Positions 4,724 through 10,343 of a stretch of 10,343 bases of DNA are shown here, in pieces; within the stretch, counting starts at the first letter, position 1; every line of letters begins with the position of its first letter. The DNA lies in NCBI GenBank assembly GCA_947177885.1, contig CAMWWF010000076.1, positions 1-10,343 of the forward strand, given 5' to 3'. The translations under genes and the position numbers were made by a program. The notes below the pieces were generated by a model. That model was not told the origin of the DNA. It made no database searches and saw only the letters and a list, made by a program, of their open reading frames with translations. The stretch is from an uncultured Lachnospiraceae bacterium. GTDB lineage: Bacteria > Bacillota_A > Clostridia > Lachnospirales > Lachnospiraceae.

Positions 4724-6832
4724 CTATTCCACCGTAAATTCCACTCTTCTGTGCACCACCTTCTCCTCCTGCGCTCCCGGAATCGTCTCCCCCGTCTCGG
4801 GATTGATGGTAGGCTCCCCTGTCACTGTGTAGACAAGCGTCACCGTTCCCCCGGAACACTTAATTCCGGAGACATTGGTTGACACAGGGAAAGCAGCTGT
4901 CGTGGTCTCCAGCAGCACCTGCTCATTATCCGCGATCAGTGTCACTATCACAGGAGTGCCTGACACATAGTCGGGGGCTTCCTCCCTGGTGGGCGCCTCA
5001 ATACTCGTGTTGTATCGATAGGTATTGGTCTCCGGTCCCTTGCTCACTCTGATATCCAGAGTCGTACCCGGATCCACGTAGGAACCATGAGAAAAGCTCT
5101 GATAACAGATCTGTCCTTCCGGATATTCTGAGCTGAACACATAGGACACACTGCCTATCTCCAGTCCGGCCTCCACCGCCGTGACCGTGCCGTCCTCCTC
5201 CGACATCCCAATCAGATTCGGCACATAGAGCTTGACTTCCTCCCTGCCGAGACTGACCGTCACTGTAATATTGCTGCCCTGAGGCGCCTTAGTGCCTGCC
5301 ATCGGCGACTGGGAGACGATCACTCCCTCCTCTATGGTATCGGAATATCCCTCCATCTTCGTCACCGCAAATCCAAGGGAAGTAAGACTGTTCTCTCCTT
5401 CCTCAAAAAGGCTGTTCACCACATCGGGCACTTCCACCCCGGAGGGACCCGCGCTTGCAGTCAGTACCACCGTACTTCCTATTGCCAAATCGTCGCCGGT
5501 TCCCACATTGGCGCTGATCACCACTCCCGCATCTATGGTGTCAGATTCCTCATACTGCACCTCCGGGCGGATTCCCAGATTGATCAGGGCATTCCTTGCG
5601 TCCTCCACATTGATTCCCTTTACATCAGGCATTTTCACATACTCTATGGAGGAGCTCTGGGAGGAAGATTCCTCATCGGTGATAATAGGGCTGCTGGGGG
5701 TCTTATCATCTCCGCTGCCGTCAAATACCTTGACTGCCAGAATGATGATAATGATGCAGATCACAATACCGGCAAGAATAGCCAGTACCGTAGTCACCCT
5801 CTCCACCCGGGGATTGTAATCGTACTCTTCCTCCTCCTCTTCCTCCAGCTCGTCTCCCTCATACATGGCTTCCGTGTCGGACAGAAGCCGCATGGAGTCC
5901 TCCGAAGGCTCCTGATAGACGGTTCTCCGCTTGATCTGTGCCATATCATTGTCTGTGATCATACGGGTTCCGCCGTCGAAATCCGGGTCATTCTGTACCA
6001 CGAAATCATCATCCGGATTAAGCAAAGACTGCTTCAGATCGGCAAGCAGCTCCGGCATGTTCTGATAACGCCTGTCCGGTGACTTCTGACAGCATTTTAA
6101 AACAATGCTTTCCACGCTGCCGGGAATCTCCGGAACAAATTCCGCCGGGGAGGGCATCTCCTCCTGAATATGTTTGATCGCTATGGCTACCGTGGTCTCT
6201 CCGTTAAAAGGCACTCTGCCGGTGAGCATCTCAAACATGGTGATCCCCAGAGAATAGACATCGCTCTTCTCATCGCTGTAGCCACCCCTTGCCTGCTCCG
6301 GTGAGGTGTAATGTACCGATCCCATGACATTTGAGGTAATGGTATTGCTGGTAGCTGCCTTGGCAATACCGAAATCCGTCACCTTTACCTTCCCGTCTTT
6401 GGATATAATGATATTCTGGGGCTTGATGTCCCTGTGAATAATGTGGTTATTGTGAGCCGCCTCAATACCCATGCTCACCTGAATGGCGATGCTCACCGCC
6501 TCCTTGTAGGAGAGCCTGGCCTTTTTCTCGATATATTTCTTTAATGTGATGCCCTCTACCAGCTCCATTACAATATAGTAGATATTATTCTCTTCGCCCA
6601 CATCATAGACATTGACAATATTGGGGTGCATCAGACCTGCCGCAGCCTGCGCCTCAATACGGAACTTGGACACAAAATTGGCATTCTCACTGAATTCCTG
6701 TTTCAGAACCTTGACCGCTACAAAACGATTCAGTTTGTGATCTTTTGCTTTATATACATCTGACATGCCGCCGGTTCCGATCTTTTCCAATATCTCATAC
6801 CGGTCTCCTATCATCATTCCAATCTTGATCAT
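4724..6832 (-). CDS. prkC: Membrane serine/threonine kinase PrkC with PASTA domains
   Basis: This 702-residue Hanks-type kinase senses muropeptides or lipid II outside the cell and phosphorylates cytoplasmic targets in cell-wall, division and ribosome pathways. The kinase domain (about 9-270) has the glycine loop GTGGMSDV (19-26), Lys41, HRD (133-135) with IKPQN, DFG (153-155), a Thr/Ser-rich activation loop (161-177) and SPE (177-179). A juxtamembrane segment (about 271-345) carries a seven-Glu run near 330-336, encoded by a purine-rich tract. One transmembrane helix lies at about 345-370. Three PASTA repeats follow at about 399-462, 464-528 and 533-598, then a C-terminal segment of about 100 residues that is not PASTA. 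The ATG at 6830-6832 has GGAG 7 nt upstream; ATG codons at residues 6 and 7 lack better sites. It is preceded by its phosphatase and followed by rsgA, the standard arrangement. Confidence 0.97.
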   Translation of the reverse strand: MIKIGMMIGDRYEILEKIGTGGMSDVYKAKDHKLNRFVAVKVLKQEFSENANFVSKFRIEAQAAAGLMHPNIVNVYDVGEENNIYYIVMELVEGITLKKYIEKKARLSYKEAVSIAIQVSMGIEAAHNNHIIHRDIKPQNIIISKDGKVKVTDFGIAKAATSNTITSNVMGSVHYTSPEQARGGYSDEKSDVYSLGITMFEMLTGRVPFNGETTVAIAIKHIQEEMPSPAEFVPEIPGSVESIVLKCCQKSPDRRYQNMPELLADLKQSLLNPDDDFVVQNDPDFDGGTRMITDNDMAQIKRRTVYQEPSEDSMRLLSDTEAMYEGDELEEEEEEEYDYNPRVERVTTVLAILAGIVICIIIIILAVKVFDGSGDDKTPSSPIITDEESSSQSSSIEYVKMPDVKGINVEDARNALINLGIRPEVQYEESDTIDAGVVISANVGTGDDLAIGSTVVLTASAGPSGVEVPDVVNSLFEEGENSLTSLGFAVTKMEGYSDTIEEGVIVSQSPMAGTKAPQGSNITVTVSLGREEVKLYVPNLIGMSEEDGTVTAVEAGLEIGSVSYVFSSEYPEGQICYQSFSHGSYVDPGTTLDIRVSKGPETNTYRYNTSIEAPTREEAPDYVSGTPVIVTLIADNEQVLLETTTAAFPVSTNVSGIKCSGGTVTLVYTVTGEPTINPETGETIPGAQEEKVVHRRVEFTVE

Positions 6833-6870
6833 ACATGTTCTCCAATCTATATTAAACGTATCCCGATTAC

Positions 6871-6932
6871 AACAGCCGTTACAGTCATACCCTGAATAAG
6901 AACTTTGGGTGCCCCTTCAGCCGCCGGCTGTT
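6871..6932 (-). repeat. Competing inverted repeats between the phosphatase and prkC
   Basis: In the 141-bp gap AACAGCCG (6871-6878 on the plus strand) has a perfect reverse complement, CGGCTGTT, at 6925-6932. The second arm also takes part in a short local hairpin, CAGCC-GCC-GGCTG, at 6918-6930. The two folds cannot form together. The gap lies upstream of the prkC ribosome binding site (GGAG, 6840-6843) in an otherwise tightly packed operon, so it could hold an mRNA switch, a processing site or an internal promoter; no convincing promoter boxes were seen. Confidence 0.4.
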
Positions 6933-6973
6933 CCGAATATGAACTTGTCGCACCGCATCTGACACAGCTGACA

Positions 6974-7714
6974 CTATGCAGATAACGGATCTATCAGGAT
7001 AACGCTGATATTGTCCTTGCCGCCTTTTTCATTGGCCGCCCTGACCAGCTCCTCCGCTTTCTCAACCATATCTCTGGATTCTTCCAGAATCATTCGGATC
7101 TCTTCATCCTCCAGCATATTGGTCAGGCCGTCCGTACACATTAGCACGATGTCGTTGTAATCAAGCTTTACCGTAAAGAAATCCGGTTTCACGGCATCAT
7201 CCGCACCCACGGCCCTGGTAATGATATTCTTATCCGGATGGTTGCGTGCTTCCTCTCTGCCGATTCCGCCCATGCGCACCATTTCCTCCACCAGCGAGTG
7301 ATCTCTGGTAATCTGCCGGATCTCCCTGCGGTTCGCAATGTAGAGCCTGCTGTCGCCCACATTTGCCACCTGAAGAACATCACCGTCACAGGTCGCTACC
7401 ACCACCGTAGTTCCCATTCCTTCCAGATCAGGGGATTCTTCCGCACATTTGCGTATCAGTGCATTGGCTGTCCGGATGGCATTGTCCAAAACAACAATCG
7501 CCTCTGACTCCTCCGACTTCCGGATTTCCTCCACTATGGTCTCCACTGTGACCTTGGAAGCATAATCCCCCGCCTTGTGTCCTCCCATACCATCAGCTAC
7601 AATAAATACATTGGGCAATTTGCCCACAGGCTGTTCCGAAGTATAGACAAAGTCCTGATTTAATTTTCTCTTCTTACCAATATTGGTTATGGAAAAGGTC
7701 TTAAGCACGTCCAT
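6974..7714 (-). CDS. PP2C-family serine/threonine protein phosphatase (Stp/PrpC)
   Basis: The 246-residue protein is a metal-dependent phosphatase that reverses PrkC phosphorylation. Conserved elements are NQD (19-21), ADGMGGHKAGD (40-50) with metal ligand Asp41, GMGTT (99-103), NVGDSRLY (118-125), TRDHS (136-140), ITRAVG (165-170), CTDGL (193-197) with Asp195, and GGKDNIS (231-237) with Asp234. The length is typical of bacterial minimal PP2C enzymes. The gene overlaps the rlmN end by 14 bp in another frame. The strong GGAGG (7718-7722) lies only 3 nt before the ATG at 7712-7714 but 9 nt before a GTG at codon 3 (7706-7708), so the true start may be that GTG; the difference is two residues. 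It lies next to prkC, as usual for this pair, and is called prpC or stp in other species. Confidence 0.95.
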   Translation of the reverse strand: MDVLKTFSITNIGKKRKLNQDFVYTSEQPVGKLPNVFIVADGMGGHKAGDYASKVTVETIVEEIRKSEESEAIVVLDNAIRTANALIRKCAEESPDLEGMGTTVVVATCDGDVLQVANVGDSRLYIANRREIRQITRDHSLVEEMVRMGGIGREEARNHPDKNIITRAVGADDAVKPDFFTVKLDYNDIVLMCTDGLTNMLEDEEIRMILEESRDMVEKAEELVRAANEKGGKDNISVILIDPLSA

Positions 7715-8828
7715 CTCCCTCCGAATCCTGCAGAGAACCGATATGTCTGCGTCTCAACTGTCCGCAGGCGCCGTCAATATCCCTGCCCATTTCCCTTCTT
7801 ATAGTACCATTAATTTTGTTTTTTTCAAGCATATTTTGAAATGTCCGCACCCTGCCGGCCTCAGACTGCACATAATCGCGCTCTTTGATGGGGTTCACCG
7901 GTATCAGGTTGATATGGCAGTTCAAAGGCTTTGCCAGCATCGTCAAAAGCTCCGCGTCTTCCCGCGTATCATTGACGCCTCCCACCAGGCTGTACTCAAA
8001 GGTGATACGCCTTCCGGTCTGTTCGAAATAATACCGGCAGGCGTCCATCAGTTCCGCGATAGAGTAGCGGTTGGCAATGGGCATGAGCTCTCTGCGTTTC
8101 TCATCCGTCGCGGCGTGAAGGGACAGGGCCAGTGTGATCTGCAGATGCTCCTCCGCCAGCCGCCTCATTTCCGGGACAATACCGCAGGTGGACACTGTCA
8201 CATTCCGCTGGCTGATATGCAATCCGTTTTCATCGGTCAGCAGCCGGATAAAGCGCAGCAGATTATCATAATTATCCAGAGGTTCCCCTGTTCCCATGAC
8301 CACCACATTGGAAACCCTCTCCCCCGTCAGACGCGTAATGGCGTAGATCTGATCCAGCATCTCAGAGGGAAGGAGATCGCGTTCCCAGCCGTCCAGCGTG
8401 GATGCACAGAACCGGCATCCCATGCGGCATCCCACCTGGGATGAGATGCACACGCTGTTTCCGTGCCTGTATTTCATCCAGACACTCTCCACCACATTCC
8501 CGTCGGAAAGCTCAAACAGAAACTTTTTCGTACCGTCTGACCGGGACTCCTGGATCCGTAATACTTTAAGCGACGTATAAGTATACCACAATTCACAGTT
8601 TTCCCGCAATACCTTAGAGAGATTCGTCATCTCCCCAAAGTCTTCCGCCAGCTTCACATGCATCCACTCATACATCTGTTTTGCCCGAAAAGCCTTCTCG
8701 CCTCTGGATTTCAGATCTTCCTGTAACTCGGTCAACGTCATTGATTTGATGTCTTTTTTCTCTGTCACAATGTTTTCATCCGTTCTTACTATTCTTGTTT
8801 CAGTGAGCAACAACTGTTTCAATAACAT
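7701..8828 (-). CDS. rlmN: Dual-specificity 23S rRNA/tRNA m2A methyltransferase RlmN
   Basis: RlmN is a radical-SAM enzyme that methylates C2 of A2503 in 23S rRNA and A37 in some tRNAs, using a methyl-cysteine intermediate. In the 375-residue chain the cluster-binding CxxxCxxC is Cys134-Cys138-Cys141 (GCRMGCRFC). Other landmarks are MGTGEP (178-183), SLHA (236-239), the motif INLIPVNP (306-313), and the catalytic Cys355 in DIDGACGQLR. Cys127 sits at the position equivalent to E. coli Cys118. The GACGQLR form favours RlmN over Cfr. The first in-frame ATG (8826-8828) lies 6 nt after the rsmB stop, with only a weak AGGA 11 nt upstream. Typical homologues begin near KKDIKS (24-29), so a start at GTG codon 21 (8766-8768) is possible and the first 20 residues are uncertain. 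The gene is in one operon with rsmB and the phosphatase. Confidence 0.96.
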   Translation of the reverse strand: MLLKQLLLTETRIVRTDENIVTEKKDIKSMTLTELQEDLKSRGEKAFRAKQMYEWMHVKLAEDFGEMTNLSKVLRENCELWYTYTSLKVLRIQESRSDGTKKFLFELSDGNVVESVWMKYRHGNSVCISSQVGCRMGCRFCASTLDGWERDLLPSEMLDQIYAITRLTGERVSNVVVMGTGEPLDNYDNLLRFIRLLTDENGLHISQRNVTVSTCGIVPEMRRLAEEHLQITLALSLHAATDEKRRELMPIANRYSIAELMDACRYYFEQTGRRITFEYSLVGGVNDTREDAELLTMLAKPLNCHINLIPVNPIKERDYVQSEAGRVRTFQNMLEKNKINGTIRREMGRDIDGACGQLRRRHIGSLQDSEGDGRA

Positions 8829-8834
8829 ACGATA

Positions 8835-10343
8835 CTATTTCCTGCGGAATTTCGCGAAGAAAAAGCCATCGCATTCCATATATCCCGGCAGAAGCCGGAT
8901 ACATGACGCCTGTTCTTTCTCTGACAGGTGTATCCCGGTCTCTTCCTGTGTATGTAACTCCTGCCGCTTCCGCAATTCTTCCTGTATCTGCTTTCCCTGA
9001 CAGGCATGCATTTCCTCCGGATCCTGATTCCCCTGACGGGCATGCATTCCTTCCGGATCCTGTTTCCTCTGGCAGGCATGCATTCCTTCCGGATCCTGTT
9101 TCCCCTGACGGGCATACATTCCCTCCGGATCCTGCACTCCCTGCCGTATCCGGGACTCCAGTGTCCGCTTCTGTTCCCATAATATCCGGGGTAGCGCATT
9201 TTCCAGAGAGACCGGTTCAAAGGGAAGCTCTTCACAGATATATTTTACCATGGCTTCATTTTCCCCGGAATGAATGGTACAGGTACTGTAGATCAAAATT
9301 CCTCCCGGCTTAACATAACGCCAGCTATTATCAACGATCCGCCTCTGCAGCGCCATCAGGTTCTCAAGCCCCTCCGGTGTCACATGATACTTGATATCGC
9401 GCTTCTTTCCCATAACGCCGAGCCCGGAGCAGGGCACATCCATAAGCACTATATCCGCCTTCTCCTCATATTCCCCGTCGAATTCCGTGGCATCAAAGAC
9501 CTGCACCTCTACATTCTGTGCTCCCATGCGACGGATATTTTCTTCAATAACAGCTGTTTTTCTGTCGGAAATATCCCGGGCGATCACACGGCGTGCCTTC
9601 TCTGCGGCGAGAATGCTCTTTCCGCCCGGTGCGGCGCAGATGTCCATGACCAGATCAGCATCCCGGATCTGCGCCGCTTCCACTGCCAGCGCAGAACTGA
9701 CATCCTGAACCGTAAATACCCCTTCCTCAAAGCCGGGGAGCCTGCTGACATTATCCCCATGTTCCATAAAACAGACATAGGGCAGATAAGCGCTTTCCCT
9801 TACCTCCGCTCCCGCCTGTCTCAGCTTTTCCATCCATTCTTCCCGCTGCCGGTCCGACAGTCCGGATGAAAAGCGCAGGGATACGGGATGTATCCGCATC
9901 ATTCCCTCCAGCATCCTTTCCGTCACTTCCCGCCCATACTGAGAAAGCCAGAGCTCCACGATCCGGACCGGCATGGAGTATTTCACGGAGAGAAACCTTA
10001 CAGGTTCCTTTCTGTCATCCGGCAGGGAAATCTGTCCCTTCCGATTGGAAAGATTTCTGAGCACACCGTTGACAAATCCCTTCAGATCACGAAAGCCTCT
10101 CTTCCCGGCAAGCCTGACCGCCTCATTACACACCGCGCTGTCCGGTACCGCATCCATATATATGAGCTGATATGCACTCATCCGCAGAAGACACCGGATG
10201 AGAGACTTCATCTTTCTCACCGGCAGTTTGGAGAGCTGATCCAGATAATAGTCCAGCTCGATCTGCCGTTCAATGGTTCCCTCTGTCAGACGCTTGATAA
10301 AGGATCTGTCCCTGCCGTCGAGATAATTGTATTTATCCAGCAC
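8835..10343 (-). CDS. rsmB: 16S rRNA m5C967 methyltransferase RsmB, 5' end outside the window, with repeat insertion
   Basis: RsmB methylates C967 of 16S rRNA. The window holds 502 codons and the frame runs off the right edge. The GTG at the edge is probably internal, because the chain opens in the middle of the NusB-like RNA-binding domain (DRSFIKRLTEG) and about 20-25 residues are missing. The catalytic domain has the SAM motif DICAAPGGK (234-242), DVPCSG with Cys305, and YSTCT with the nucleophile Cys355. The family's C-terminal block LLPGYMECDGFFFAK is at 484-498. Between about 385 and 480, where homologues have a short linker, lies a hydrophilic insertion made of four 12-residue repeats (404-451, QDPEGMHARQGK-like) plus a degenerate fifth (452-463). 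The frame stays open throughout, so the gene looks intact. Methylation activity is inferred to be kept because the motifs on both sides are present. Confidence 0.95.
   Translation of the reverse strand: MLDKYNYLDGRDRSFIKRLTEGTIERQIELDYYLDQLSKLPVRKMKSLIRCLLRMSAYQLIYMDAVPDSAVCNEAVRLAGKRGFRDLKGFVNGVLRNLSNRKGQISLPDDRKEPVRFLSVKYSMPVRIVELWLSQYGREVTERMLEGMMRIHPVSLRFSSGLSDRQREEWMEKLRQAGAEVRESAYLPYVCFMEHGDNVSRLPGFEEGVFTVQDVSSALAVEAAQIRDADLVMDICAAPGGKSILAAEKARRVIARDISDRKTAVIEENIRRMGAQNVEVQVFDATEFDGEYEEKADIVLMDVPCSGLGVMGKKRDIKYHVTPEGLENLMALQRRIVDNSWRYVKPGGILIYSTCTIHSGENEAMVKYICEELPFEPVSLENALPRILWEQKRTLESRIRQGVQDPEGMYARQGKQDPEGMHACQRKQDPEGMHARQGNQDPEEMHACQGKQIQEELRKRQELHTQEETGIHLSEKEQASCIRLLPGYMECDGFFFAKFRRK
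8988..9131. repeat. Four-copy 36-bp tandem repeat inside rsmB
   Basis: Four exact-length 36-bp units lie head to tail at 8988-9023, 9024-9059, 9060-9095 and 9096-9131. By eye, the second unit differs from the other three by 3 to 5 substitutions, with no length changes. Each unit ends in GGATC and is followed by C, so a GGATCC palindrome recurs every 36 bp. A partial unit (about 9132-9146) flanks one side and a strongly decayed unit (about 8952-8987) the other. The unit is a multiple of three with no stop in any minus-strand frame, so copy-number changes keep the rsmB frame. Confidence 0.92.

Noticed and set aside
7683..8444. 253-codon plus-strand frame opposite rlmN
   Set aside because: It is the antisense reading of the conserved RlmN sequence, rich in His, Gln and Arg as expected from reversed codon bias, with no domain.
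8800..9313. Long frames of 126-138 codons in the two other minus frames and on the plus strand over the rsmB repeats
   Set aside because: The repeat unit is 36 bp with no stop in these frames, so they stay open automatically. Their products are simple repeats (GSGGNAC-like, PDGHAF-like) and rsmB accounts for the coding signal.

Overview
The window reads as a Firmicutes/Clostridia chromosome segment, most likely Lachnospiraceae. This is inferred from the rsmB-rlmN-PP2C-prkC-rsgA gene order, the roughly even base composition, AGGAGG-type ribosome binding sites, and a PrkC with three PASTA repeats and a clostridial-looking C-terminal tail. All seven supported genes lie on the minus strand, so transcription runs from right to left. 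I saw no tRNA, rRNA, CRISPR array, transposase or phage gene.

Right part (10343 down to 3821): a tightly packed housekeeping operon for ribosome maturation and serine/threonine signalling. In order of transcription it holds rsmB (16S rRNA m5C methyltransferase, 5' end outside the window), rlmN (23S rRNA/tRNA m2A methyltransferase), a PP2C phosphatase, the membrane kinase prkC with PASTA domains, and rsgA (30S-assembly GTPase). The gaps or overlaps are 6 bp, a 14 bp overlap, 141 bp and 3 bp. The phosphatase and kinase form the usual antagonistic pair; in other Firmicutes RsgA is a known PrkC substrate. The oddity here is a 36-bp tandem repeat array inside rsmB, which adds about 50-80 residues between the catalytic core and the conserved C-terminal motif.

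Middle part (3820 to 1118): two metabolic genes, each with its own likely promoter. The first is a type Ic aspartate aminotransferase whose -35 box overlaps the rsgA stop codon and whose leader carries a (TTTAT)n-like tract. The second is a glycerol-1-phosphate dehydrogenase behind a near-consensus promoter (TTGTAT-17-TATAAT). The 216-bp gap between them holds a stable hairpin that folds better as minus-strand RNA and three ATGCAT palindromes next to the promoter.

Left part (1117 to 1): a 364-bp non-coding stretch with two inverted repeats and a possible promoter, then the 5' portion (251 codons) of an unrecognised three-helix membrane protein that runs off the left edge.

No clearly new multi-gene system is visible. 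The observations most worth checking are the in-frame minisatellite in rsmB, the C-terminal domain of PrkC, the structured intergenic element at 2342-2398, and a lone bacterial glycerol-1-phosphate dehydrogenase gene.
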